This document shows, piece after piece, positions 23,401-29,649 of a stretch of 64,000 bases of DNA. Below the pieces are notes generated by a model, which saw only the letters and a program-made list of their open reading frames with translations, made no database searches and was not told where the DNA came from. Positions within the stretch are counted from its first letter, which is position 1. Each line of letters begins with the position of its first letter. Source of the DNA: Archivesica marissinica (lineage: Eukaryota; Mollusca; Bivalvia; Venerida; Vesicomyidae); assembly GCA_014843695.1 (NCBI GenBank), contig JABXNX010000113.1:40980-104979 (forward strand). Reading direction: 5' to 3'. Both the position numbers and the translations under genes were made by a program.

Positions 23401-23821
23401 TTACAATGCATCTTTTTGGCATTTTACGATGTAATGTCGCTTTAAACAATATTTTTATTTCAATATGTGTACACATATTGTCATTTATAATATACAGTGT
23501 GTCAACAGGATTGAGAAGAATGCATACAATACATACGTGCATCCCTCCTCTCCTGGTATGAGCATTTATTTTACCCAGCATGCAAAGAACTACTTGACTG
23601 GTGTATCGTATTATCTGTTTCAGGTTACAGTCGCAGACTTCCCGTTGTATGAGCTGCTGTACCAGCACCGGGAGATGAAGTCCGACTCTCTCGATGCATA
23701 CCCCAAACTTACTGCATTTCTGTCGAGATTCCATGATTTACCCAAAATCAAAGAATATCTAGAAACGGACTATATTCAAAATCTACCAATCAACAACAAG
23801 ATGGCCGCATTCAAGAAGTGA
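5381..23821 (+). CDS. GSTM: Mu-class glutathione S-transferase gene, coding exons 2 to 7 (5' end missing)
   Basis: The gene encodes a cytosolic enzyme that conjugates reduced glutathione to electrophiles and acts as a dimer (family knowledge). The joined exons are 5381-5456, 7288-7358, 9346-9427, 10144-10244, 19856-19951 and 23624-23821. They give 207 residues and a stop, about 12 short of the usual ~218. Every junction is GT-AG and phase-consistent. The N-terminal thioredoxin-like fold includes LPYYMDG and the glutathione-binding [13 protein letters not shown] motif (fragment residues 62-74). The all-helical domain has [23 protein letters not shown] and LDAYPKL, each with a clear mu-class counterpart. 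Coding exons of 76, 82, 101 and 96 bp equal the sizes I recall for vertebrate GSTM exons 2, 4, 5 and 6, which separates it from sigma and pi classes. The first exon (the GYWDIRG segment with the catalytic Tyr) is not visible upstream in this window. The introns carry five tandem arrays, SINEs, MITEs and a LINE fragment. Confidence 0.93.
5475..5580. repeat. Degenerate 11-13-bp CATTCACCCTACA repeat
   Basis: About eight imperfect copies of CATTCACCCTACA and related forms follow soon after the exon 2 donor. The CCCTA content is coincidental and not a telomeric hexamer array. Confidence 0.7.
5712..5840. repeat. (GAGT)n / (GTAA)n microsatellite
   Basis: Tetranucleotide GAGT repeats with interruptions fade into AAGTAAGTAGGTAGG. 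Confidence 0.95.
5993..7143. repeat. 43-bp tandem array in GST intron 2
   Basis: About 26 copies share TGTACTGTGTGTACTAGGGA, then TCAGTACAGTGGTTATGTG. Variants alternate between GATCAG and GATCCG, and some copies carry an extra GATCAGG. The unit contains self-complementary GTAC stretches. Confidence 0.95.
7288..7358 (+). CDS. GSTM: GST mu coding exon 3
   Basis: A 71-bp exon lies between acceptor CTTACAG and donor GTATGT. It encodes (G)[15 protein letters not shown] and then AKEFDFPN, matching the mu-class segment in which a Trp and Lys contact glutathione and which ends in DFPN. It is 6 bp longer than the 65 bp I recall for vertebrates, so the mu-loop region is two residues longer. A MITE begins 51 bp beyond its donor. 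Confidence 0.9.
7405..7581. mobile_element. MITE with 5-bp target duplication (copy 1)
   Basis: The element at 7410-7576 starts CCTAACCTGGGTTCCAG and ends CTGTTCCCAGGCTAGG, an imperfect inverted repeat. It is flanked by direct CTTAC at 7405-7409 and 7577-7581. The interior is noncoding and closely similar to the copy at 25800-25956. The 5-bp duplication does not fit the commonest superfamilies (TA, TTAA, 8 bp), so I leave it unassigned. Confidence 0.75.
7631..8810 (-). mobile_element. SINE family B copy split by a 17-bp minisatellite
   Basis: The tail end of family B (TTTATTTAACATCGCTACC at 7638-7656) lies left of the array, and the rest of the element (GGCTCCAGCGGTTAGCCAG through GTATACAAGTCAGCGACC and the head near 8805) lies right of it. 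Intact copies at 26144-26358 and 33621-33848 show both parts adjacent. The array therefore arose inside the SINE. Confidence 0.65.
7691..8625. repeat. 17-bp tandem array in GST intron 3
   Basis: About 55 copies of CCACCTTCCTATAACAT are present, with variants CCTCCA, CTGTCA and CTTTCA at one end of the unit. The plus strand is strongly pyrimidine-biased. Confidence 0.95.
9058..9207 (+). mobile_element. SINE family D, copy 1 (head truncated)
   Basis: It shares GAGCCGTTACGATTGTGCCC, AGGAATGAGGTCTCGAGAG and the tail ATTAATATAAGTTGTAAGAA with copies at 10264-10452 and 11461-11632. It lies in GST intron 3, 140 bp before exon 4. Confidence 0.65.
9346..9427 (+). CDS. GSTM: GST mu coding exon 4
   Basis: An 82-bp exon follows acceptor CAATTTTAG and precedes donor GTAAGA. 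It encodes [15 protein letters not shown] and then [12 protein letters not shown]. This is the most diagnostic part of the protein: the cis-Pro of LPYY, and Gln-Ser of QSN, which bind the glutathione gamma-glutamyl group. Length and phases (0 in, 1 out) equal the vertebrate GSTM exon 4. Confidence 0.93.
9508..9745 (-). mobile_element. SINE family A, copy 2
   Basis: The layout matches the copy at 3767-4033. The tRNA-like head is on the minus strand at the right end (AGTCCAGTGGTAACACGATG, then GGACTGGGAATCCAGG), and the tail GCAACCGGTAGCGACGATAA is at the left. It lies in GST intron 4. Confidence 0.7.
9746..10143. other. Intronic sequence with no distinct feature
   Basis: AT-rich unique DNA lies between the SINE and GST exon 5. 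Nothing further was recognised. Confidence 0.5.
10144..10244 (+). CDS. GSTM: GST mu coding exon 5
   Basis: A 101-bp exon follows acceptor ATATTAG and precedes donor GTAAGT. It encodes (D)[16 protein letters not shown] and then [17 protein letters not shown]. This corresponds to the mu-class helix 4, including the Asp of the QxMD motif that reaches the partner subunit's glutathione. Its donor opens the 9.6-kb intron that holds the 34-bp satellite. Confidence 0.9.
10264..10452 (+). mobile_element. SINE family D, copy 2
   Basis: A tRNA-like remnant (GTGATAGCGCAGGTGCGAAA, then GAGTTCGAGCCCCGC) leads into the D body GCCGTTACGATTATGTCCC and the tail ATTAATATAAGTTGTAAGAA, TTGTTTCGTAATCGA. It starts 20 bp after the GST exon 5 donor. 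Confidence 0.65.
10668..10810 (+). mobile_element. tRNA-Arg-like SINE head (family F)
   Basis: An A-box-like TGGCCTAGTGGTTAAGG, an anticodon arm TCCGC-CTACGGA-GCGGG with loop anticodon ACG, and a B-box-like GGTTCGAATC are visible. The T-arm and acceptor stem do not pair well, so it is a tRNA-derived element and not a functional tRNA-Arg. The body continues to about 10810. Confidence 0.5.
11138..11406. mobile_element. Long-inverted-repeat MITE
   Basis: Arms of about 65-85 bp face each other. The left includes ACAGGCACAAGACAC and TATGGTCATATAGTAAGTAA, the right TTACTTACTATATGACCATA and GTGTCTTGTGCCTGT. The central ~100 bp is noncoding. It lies in the large GST intron 5. No target duplication could be fixed. 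Confidence 0.7.
11461..11632 (+). mobile_element. SINE family D, copy 3, abutting the 34-bp satellite
   Basis: A tRNA-like head (GCGTGATAACGCAGTGGTAG) and the D body (TCGTTACGATTGTGCC, AGGAATGAGGTCTCGAGAG) are present. The tail is cut off just after the last motif. The first degenerate 34-bp satellite units begin about 40-60 bp further on. Confidence 0.6.
11690..19813. repeat. 34-bp satellite array filling GST intron 5
   Basis: About 240 copies carry ATGTGTTTCGGGTGGGACAT, then CACTGTAGATCTGC. Recurrent variants include GGATGGG, GGCTGG, CACCGTATATC, CGTGTG and TCTGTG. Many copies hold AGATCT, so a BglII digest should give a 34-bp ladder. Blocks of variants recur in the same order, for example about 12780-13290 versus 15240-15740 and 16950-17560 versus 18480-19130, showing multi-unit duplications. 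The region is transcribed as intron if the GST gene is active. Confidence 0.97.
19856..19951 (+). CDS. GSTM: GST mu coding exon 6
   Basis: A 96-bp exon follows a strong acceptor (TTTTCTCTTTCAG) and precedes donor GTACAT. It encodes [18 protein letters not shown] and then [14 protein letters not shown]. It matches the helix 5 and W-F-x-G-x-K segment of mu GSTs. Phase is 0 at both ends. Only about 42 nt separate the end of the 34-bp satellite from the exon, so the whole polypyrimidine tract sits in that short unique stretch. Confidence 0.9.
20092..20290. mobile_element. Hairpin element with 23-bp perfect inverted repeats
   Basis: GCGCCGTTTTGCTATTTATT(CAG) at 20093-20115 is exactly reversed at 20168-20190. 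The 52-bp spacer contains a smaller TATGGATAT/CTATCCATA hairpin. Several more ATTATGGATATCC motifs follow to 20290. It lies in the last GST intron. Confidence 0.6.
20483..21372. repeat. 36-bp tandem array in the last GST intron
   Basis: About 24 copies carry ACACCTACATTATATACTAG, then AGGACATAGAAAACGC. They are nearly identical apart from the last few. The 12-codon unit leaves long open frames on both strands (peptide [12 protein letters not shown] on plus), which I treat as by-products. Confidence 0.95.
21539..21567 (-). repeat. Isolated inverted partial copy of the 36-bp unit
   Basis: GTGTGCGTTTTCTATGTCCT followed by CTAGTATA is an exact reverse complement of 28-29 bp of the upstream 36-bp unit. 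It lies 165 bp beyond the array in unrelated DNA. Confidence 0.8.
21771..21986 (+). mobile_element. SINE family C, plus-strand copy
   Basis: A head remnant GTCCGATTAGCGCAG is followed by ACCCGGGTTTGATCCTC (B-box-like). The body is GATGGTACGGTGGTCGCCAG, GGGTTTTCTCCGGGTA and TTTCCTCCCACA, and the tail ATTAATATAAGTTGTTAAAC then AATAAATAAAG. Related copies lie at 31160, 34229, 34537 and 38624. Confidence 0.75.
22255..23441. mobile_element. Candidate TTAA-flanked element containing a LINE fragment
   Basis: The right end TACGATGTAATGTCGCT is followed by TTAA (23442-23445) and closely matches the end of the element at 658-1266. On the left, TTAA at 22251-22254 is followed by AGCGACACTAGTG, and a better TIR match (AGCGACACTACATCGG) lies at 22387 without adjacent TTAA. 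The left boundary is therefore uncertain. The LINE fragment at 22823-23071 lies inside. Confidence 0.45.
22823..23071 (-). pseudogene. Short 3' fragment of a second non-LTR retrotransposon ORF2
   Basis: On the minus strand the frame reads [17 protein letters not shown], then [16 protein letters not shown], and later [15 protein letters not shown]. The CX2CX9HX4C spacing is the same as in the larger copy at 29650-30861, and the CPKY..LR motif after it is typical of LINE C-termini. An upstream in-frame TGA bounds the piece. It lies in the last GST intron, inside a candidate TTAA-flanked element (about 22255-23441). Confidence 0.75.
23624..23821 (+). CDS. GSTM: GST mu terminal coding exon (fusion of vertebrate exons 7 and 8)
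   Basis: After acceptor CTGTTTCAG the exon encodes [18 protein letters not shown], then [18 protein letters not shown], and ends KMAAFKK with TGA at 23819. V-x-x-A-D-F is the N-capping box and hydrophobic staple of GST helix 6. In vertebrate GSTM genes an intron falls after SRFE. Here the reading frame runs straight through, so that intron is absent. An AATAAA at 24005-24010 is a plausible polyadenylation signal. Confidence 0.92.
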   Translation, partial: VTVADFPLYELLYQHREMKSDSLDAYPKLTAFLSRFHDLPKIKEYLETDYIQNLPINNKMAAFKK

Positions 23822-24269
23822 CAATACCACGAGTTTCCTGTATACCATCCCATAACCTTATGAACAAATAACCAACTAGTAAACGTTCATAATTATTATA
23901 ATATAATTTGGTATATCGCTTGGATAAGCACTTGGATAATCGTATGTAAATCAATGCACATATAGTCATGCAATGTAAACTACATAATATATACATGTAT
24001 ATGAAATAAATGTATCGTTCATCAACTAAACATTATTCGCAAAAAATAATATTTGTCTGCTCGTTACGGTCGTCCAAAGCTGAATGACAACTTTACCGCC
24101 TGTTCACGAACACTTCGTGCTTACCAACGCCACTTGGCGTTTACTTCATTATAAACAAGGGACATTAATGTCCTCATTCGTTTCTCAAACGTAGACAATC
24201 ATATTTATTGCATTATTGCGTATGATAACATATTTTCAAATAAAGCTACTCGAACGAAATATTTGTTCT
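23822..24269. other. GST 3' untranslated region and intergenic DNA
   Basis: AT-rich sequence carries the plus-strand AATAAA at 24005 and a minus-strand AATAAA at 24204-24209. No further coding signal was found. Confidence 0.5.
24005..24010 (+). promoter_or_regulatory. Candidate polyadenylation signal of the GST gene
   Basis: An AATAAA lies about 185 nt after the GST stop codon in AT-rich sequence. It is the first AATAAA seen downstream on this strand. No transcript evidence is available. Confidence 0.4.
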
Positions 24270-24538
24270 TTATAGTCGCCTCCGCCGAGGCATTTGGGCG
24301 ACTGGTTTCTCTAAGAAGTTTACGTTGTCATCTAAGTTGTTTATGTCGACAACTGGAAAGGCATCTTCATTCTTCTCAGGGTGACAGGTCCTGTACCATC
24401 TTTCGAAGGGGTCCCTTGTAGGGCCACATCCTCCACGATGTGTCAGCTTCGGTTTCTTCGCTGGGGTCCTCACGCCATCAAGAAGTCTGCGTCCCACCGT
24501 CTTCCTTGAAGGAGATCCGTTCCCTTGAAGGAGCCGGC
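24270..24538 (-). CDS. Possible 3'-terminal exon of an unrecognised gene, convergent to the GST gene
   Basis: Reading the minus strand, a good acceptor (GGTTTTCTTTTAG) is followed by about 89 open codons ending in TAA at 24270-24272. AATAAA lies about 60 nt further on (plus positions 24204-24209). The peptide has protein-like composition: a basic stretch TPAKKPKLTHR, a centre with RDPFERWYRTCHPEKN, an acidic part DINNLDDNVNFLEKP, and the C-terminus RRRRL. The stretch is GC-richer than its surroundings. I do not recognise the family. It could also be a decayed transposon ORF. Confidence 0.3.
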
Positions 24539-24631
24539 TAAAAGAAAACCAGTTATCCGCAGCCGCCAGCACTAAGTGTTGCTGTCTCGCCAAGTAGGGA
24601 AGTTAGTTGTAAGGTACTATATATGTAAATG

Positions 24632-24791
24632 TATAGAGTCACGCGATTCCGATAGCGCGGCTTCCGCCAGCGAAGTCCTTGAACCATATTCCTGCTGTGA
24701 GCTGTGCCTAGGTCACGACGTGCACGTTGTGGAGGAGAGATCTGGGAAAGCTACACTTTCAAGGTTTCTGGGACAATCAAATTTCATGTAA
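24632..24791 (+). CDS. Weak open frame with a CCxxC motif, unknown
   Basis: This short plus-strand open stretch reads ESRDSDSAASASEVLEPY, then SCCELCLGHDVHVVEE, and stops at 24789-24791. It is GC-richer than its flanks and opposite in orientation to the neighbouring candidate exon at 24270-24538. No acceptor or start was convincing. It may be part of a degraded mobile element or simply chance. Confidence 0.15.
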
Positions 24792-24862
24792 CGTGTTTCT
24801 GGGACAACCAATCAAATTTCATGTAACAGTTTCTGGAACAACCAATCAAATTTCATGAAACA
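24757..24862. repeat. Three short direct repeats of about 35 bp
   Basis: GTTTCTGGGACAACCAATC, then AAATTTCATGTAAC, occurs three times with small changes. Confidence 0.8.
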
Positions 24863-24967
24863 GAAATGAGTTTTCCGGCATATTCAGATAACTGGCACAT
24901 GACCTTGCCCAGAAGACCACACGGCTTCCCCTGTTAAAACAAATACTTTTCTTACAAGAACCTCTCA

Positions 24968-25241
24968 CAGACGGATCTGTAGTCCAGTAGTTATCACGTT
25001 GGATTGGTAATCCATGGATCGCAGATTCAATACCCCCGTCTGACCCTAATAAAATTAACAGTCATTCAGATGGGACTTAAACCATTTCTCATGTCGGTGC
25101 GTTACACCGGGCACGTAAACTGAGAACCAGAGGATACTCTGGAATGGGTCTCTGTCTGTATCAGTGCACTATCCTCCAAAATCTAAAATGACTATCGCTC
25201 ATATGGGCAACCGGTAACGACGACGATAAATAAATGTAAAA
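24968..25241 (+). mobile_element. SINE family A, copy 3 (most complete)
   Basis: The head runs CAGACGGATCTGTAGTCCAG, then TTGGATTGGTAATCCATGG, GCAGATTCAA and CCCCGTCTG. The first and last seven bases pair perfectly like an acceptor stem. The anticodon-loop position reads TTGGTAA, a Thr(GGT)-like loop. The tail is GGGCAACCGGTAACGACGAC, then ATAAATAAATG. Confidence 0.75.
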
Positions 25242-25794
25242 CGCACGCACGCACGGTCCCGAATACTTCTCTTCTTTGTTCATTGTAAAAAATCCTCTGT
25301 ATTGAACCCAACTTCCTAATACCGAACAGATTTTAATAAAAAATATATGCATTTCCAACTGTAATTTACCTCTATTAACCGAACATCAACCTTTCTTCTT
25401 CAAACCGGCTATTCTTTTAACCCTTTCCTTTATAGAGATTTAGGTTAATATACTATTATATCTCCATACAAACGACGGCCATTTAGCTATCATGCAGTAG
25501 ATAAGTAGTTGCCATATCTATCCCACCTCAATAGATATCACTGGGACTACATGAGATTCTGGCCATTATTATGAACATTAGTTTGGCTACTTTGTCAATG
25601 TATGTCGTATGGGCAATGGCGTCAAGGGGTGCTTCTATGAGGGAAAGGGTTAAACGATCAACTTTCAGCTATTTTATTTTCGGAATATTATATTGTACAC
25701 TTAAAATGAATCAGTTCTTTACTAACTGCTAAACTATAGACATGTCTCAGTCTACTTCTAAGCATTTAATTATCGAGAACTCTACTATACTGTG
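25242..25794. other. No gene seen
   Basis: Unique AT-rich DNA apart from a short ACGC run at 25241-25254. No coding signal was found. Confidence 0.45.
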
Positions 25795-25961
25795 AAAACC
25801 TTAGCTTGGGTTCCAGTCTGTCGATTTGTCACCAATTTACTTCTGGCAAAATGACATTATCAGAAACTCAATACGGCCCAATTAATGATCTCGGTATTAA
25901 AATATATTTATATGACTGACCAGGCAAAATATATCAACGCCTGTTCCCAGGCTATGAAAAC
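25795..25961. mobile_element. MITE with 5-bp target duplication (copy 2)
   Basis: The element at 25800-25956 is collinear with 7410-7576 (GGGTTCCAGTCTGTCGATTT, then CTTCTGGCAAAATGACAT, AACGCCTGTTCCCAGGCTA). It is flanked by direct AAAAC at 25795-25799 and 25957-25961. Two independent 5-bp duplications at different targets support a real transposon family. Confidence 0.75.
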
Positions 25962-26143
25962 CCATCTAAATCGAAAACACTCCAAACTGAACCGTAGGCC
26001 TACTTCTGGTTCGGGCCCGTGCGGTTTATATCAAATTGTGTATACTTCTGCTATAGGAACTTTATTTAGGGTACAAGTGAATGACACTAACGAAAACATC
26101 AATAGCTATCTGTATTTTTACTCATTTTCCTGCAATTGTATTT

Positions 26144-26358
26144 TTGTATTTGTATTTAACGCCGCTACCGATGAGTGCCCGATGCCCATTTGAGTGACGT
26201 GCAGTTTACCAGTACTTGGTGCACCAACCTCCGTCAGAAACTGCCAACTATTTCATATAAAGAGACACGATCTGAATGCGGCTCGAACCCGTGACCATCA
26301 GTGATGATAGGTTACAGTGGTATACAAGTCAGATACCTTAACAACTCGACGACCACAG
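26144..26358 (-). mobile_element. SINE family B, copy 2
   Basis: The tail side is TTAACGCCGCTACCGATGAG. The body is GTACTTGGTGCACCAACCTC, then AAACTGCCAACTATTTCA. The head, on the minus strand, has CTTGTATACCACTGTAACC and the B-box-like GGTTCGAGCC. It is the same family as 7631-8810 and 33621-33848. Confidence 0.7.
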
Positions 26359-26429
26359 GGGCGGATTAGGCGGTAGTAGAATCTATACTAATATATATAT
26401 TCCACTCAACATTATTTGAACCAGTTTAT

Positions 26430-26640
26430 GGACAACCGGTAGCGACGTTAACCAACCAACCAACCAACCAACCAACCAACCAACCAACCAACCAACCCAA
26501 CCCAACCCAACCCCAACCCAACCCAACCCAACCCAACCAACCAAACCAAACCAAACCAACCCAACCCAAACCAACCCAACCAAACCAAACCAAACCAACC
26601 CAAACCAACCCAAACCAACCAAACAAATAACGCCCACATA
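26430..26640. repeat. (AACC)n / (AACCC)n microsatellite starting at a SINE tail
   Basis: GGACAACCGGTAGCGACGTT (26430-26449), the family A/B tail in plus orientation, runs directly into about 180 bp of AACC and AACCC repeats. On the minus strand the repeat reads GGTT/GGGTT. Confidence 0.85.
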
Positions 26641-27944
26641 CCACCGGCAATTGTTGGGTAGTGTATACATTGTGAAACTTAACGAGCGAATGAGAACAGT
26701 TCGACAAGTTCAAACATAATCGCATTGTGAGAGTAATGTTGGGACGCCATGCGTTCCACCCCACCCAATGTTACACGTGCGTATACTCTATAGTGGGCCT
26801 GGCTGACCTGAATAAACAGAACACATATCGTGCACTACATACAGGACTACAGTGAATAGTCTATACAAAAGTAATATCGATTGGGATTACGCTAAACACA
26901 ATCCGGTGTCCTAACAGAATTGACATCCCCGTAAGAACTGAAAGTTGCGCATGCGCATAATGGTCCATCTTAGCGGCCGTGAGGAATGAGAGACATTCGC
27001 TTTATTTTCAATAGTTGTGCTAATTATCAGTATTGTGTGGCATTTATGAACCTATAGGTATTTATAAAGTGTGTGTGTGGAGGGGATTTTCCAATTTCTA
27101 TATAGATTACTCCGGTTTATGCTTTATCCTTGCTTACCGGATACGAATACACGTAGTCAATTGATGGAACAGCCTACTGTATTGACATCGAGCTCAATGA
27201 GGTAAATAATTATATTATAAATCTACTGTTTGGTTTTATTTTTTTTATTAATTGAAGCAGTTATCACATTCCATCATTCAGTAATGATGTTAGTGACTTG
27301 TTTGTAACGGTTGTCACTGACTCACTGTGTTATCAGTTGTAATTTGACTGTAAATGTTTCGAAACTCCGAAACCACACACTGGCTCATTTTCCAACCCAT
27401 TTAACCCAACTCTACATGAGCTTTGTACAGGTAAAGTTTTATCCCAATTTAGTGTGACAATTAACACACATTTTGTCATTTTCAGTTTTGTTTTGTACAA
27501 ATAACTGAATAGTGCACTTTATTTTAATTTTGTTTACAAAGATGATCAAATGACACGGTCCCTAGAACAGGTTGGAGCTATAATAGCTAGTATAGCTTGA
27601 TCGAGCGAGCTATAATCTAATGAATAGAAACGTTAAAAATCATATATTTTTCACATTTATCCGAAATATCGAACGCGGACGGAAAGTATGCCACTTACAT
27701 TTATTTTTTGTAGAAATAGACTGTTCTCCAACCTGTAGAAATACCGAAGACACCGAAAAACAGTATATAACAACAATATAAGAACGAAGCTGCTTGTGTT
27801 TAACTATTTATTACGCTAAATACACCTTATTGACTTAATATCTGCCCTATGTCAAACCCCTTGTGAGGAACTACACTTGTTTTCCTGGACATGCTTAGCC
27901 GACCTGACTGGGCAGGCTTGGCCGACCTAAGCGGTTAACCAGTA
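26641..27944. other. No gene seen; one weak inverted repeat
   Basis: The stretch is mostly AT-rich unique sequence. ACAGGTTGGAG at 27567-27577 is reversed at 27726-27736 (CTCCAACCTGT), possibly a 170-bp MITE. No exon was recognised. Confidence 0.4.
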
Positions 27945-28013
27945 CTAAGCAATGTGTGTGAGACGCCTTGCTCAATGACACTACATGTGTGGCCTGACCG
28001 AGTATTGAACCCG
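27945..28013 (-). mobile_element. SINE family E fragment
   Basis: The minus-strand text CCGGGTTCAATACTCGGTCA, GTGTCATTGAGCAAGGCG and TCTCACACACATTGCT matches the element at 34859-34987. Confidence 0.6.
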
Positions 28014-28530
28014 GTGTCATATAGAATATTGACCCCCTCAAAATAATGACTCTCGGGTTATTAGTCGGTCATAGAATATTGACTCCCTTGAGGAACAATT
28101 ACTCCCCTTGCGAATGACATTATATAGTGGGAAAATATTAAATTTATTATAATTAAATGTTAATTAACACCGTTTAAGGCCTAGCAACATTTATTTTGAA
28201 TCAATGATGTACAGAATAACATAAATATATTGAATATGAAAATAAAAGTACACAGATAATTTGTCTCTATCAATTTCTAAAGATGATAACGGGGTGGTGG
28301 GTGCCGTATAACTAGGAGGTTCACATAATGTATATGCATAATATTTACACAGACAAGCATACAACAAATAATAACAATGACCCCCACCCCCTATGTATAC
28401 ACTGAACAAGTGAGGGCAGGTCACTTTTCGATGCCATAGAATAATGACCCCTCTATGTGTAGACTATACATGTACGAGAGAGAGGGTCACTTTTCGATGC
28501 CATGAATTAATGACCACCCTATGATTTAGG
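28014..28530. repeat. Degenerate repeats with CATAGAATAxTGAC motifs
   Basis: The motifs CATAGAATATTGAC(TC)CCC and GGTCACTTTTCGATGCCAT recur two to three times each between 28018 and 28515 in imperfect tandem order. No coding signal was found. Confidence 0.5.
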
Positions 28531-28533
28531 GTG

Positions 28534-28599
28534 ACAGACGGACTTGTAGTCCAGTGGTTAACTATTGGACTGGTAATCCAGGGATCGCAGGTTCGCAGG
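28534..28599 (+). mobile_element. SINE family A, head-only fragment
   Basis: CAGACGGACTTGTAGTCCAG, then TTGGACTGGTAATCCAGGGA and TCGCAGGTTCG form a tRNA-Thr-like head with a good anticodon stem (TTGGA/TCCAG). The closing acceptor half and the body are missing. Confidence 0.6.
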
Positions 28600-28696
28600 T
28601 ATAATATTTTATTATGTATACATGGAGATTTTTATCCCTTTATACTTTTCAATCTTTTGTGTAATTGACCAAAAACTGAACAAAAACTACATTTTG

Positions 28697-29008
28697 ACAT
28701 TACACATATGTCATAGCATAAGGGCCTCAACTGTGGTAATAATAAAGTTAGGTAACCTTATTTGATTATTTGAAGTCAATATCATATTGATGTTTATAGA
28801 AAAGCATAAACATTCTGTGGATATTAGATAAATGATCATAAAAACTAGGTTATGTATGCATATAATCCCAAAAAGTTAGAATTGGACAACATTGCCCATA
28901 TGTCACAACATAAGGGCCTTAACTGTGGTAATAATACAGTTATGTAACCTTATTTGATTGTTTGATATCATATCAATATCATATTGATGTTTATAGAAAG
29001 GCATAAAC
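28697..29008. repeat. Direct duplication of about 115 bp
   Basis: 28697-28813 and 28890-29008 share CATAAGGGCCT(C/T)AACTGTGG, GTAACCTTATTTGATT and CATATTGATGTTTATAGAAA. Copies differ at about one base in ten. The second copy ends at the (GAAC)n repeat. Confidence 0.8.
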
Positions 29009-29160
29009 GAACGAACGAACGAACGAACGAACGAACAACAAAACGAACGAACGAACGAACGAACAACGAACAACGAACGAACGAACAACAACGAACGAAC
29101 GAACGAACGAACGAACGAACGAACAACGAACGAACGAACGAACGAACGAACGAACGAACA
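29006..29160. repeat. (GAAC)n microsatellite
   Basis: The GAAC tetranucleotide runs for about 150 bp with occasional CAAC interruptions. Long open frames on both strands are artefacts. Confidence 0.97.
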
Positions 29161-29649
29161 TATTGTATTCACATACACTATACAGTTTTAGTGACATAGC
29201 AATAATACATTCTACAACATAAGTATAAAATTATGACAACAAATGTACGTGATAATTATTGGCGTACCATATTACTATAGGGATGAACTATAGTATATAA
29301 TTTTACATACTCGAAATCTTAAAACATTTCTTAGTGCAATCCTAATTACAGTGACATCTATATATGCGATATACTGTATTTCAGTACAACATATCAATAA
29401 ATACTATTTACAACAAAAAGTGACATATAAACCTGATACTAGTGTATATTAAAATGGACAACATATTGAAAACCCCGTATCTGTATATTTTAGTCGAGTG
29501 TTCAGATCAATCAAGTCATATACAGAACAGTATGCAATACATATTCCATACTAGGGATACAGCGTTAGGTGGAACACACCAAACTAGAATCCACTTCCAA
29601 GAAGTGTATCACAGAGTGTTGCCGGTTCAGTGATTGGGTCGATCCCTAT
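29161..29649. other. No gene seen; 3' flank of the LINE copy
   Basis: This lies downstream of the LINE ORF on its strand and may include its 3' UTR. No poly(A) tail was clearly identified. Confidence 0.4.

Noticed and set aside
24968..25045. Functional tRNA-Thr(GGT)
   Set aside because: The acceptor-like stem pairs, but the same head occurs at the end of several SINE copies with a common body and tail.
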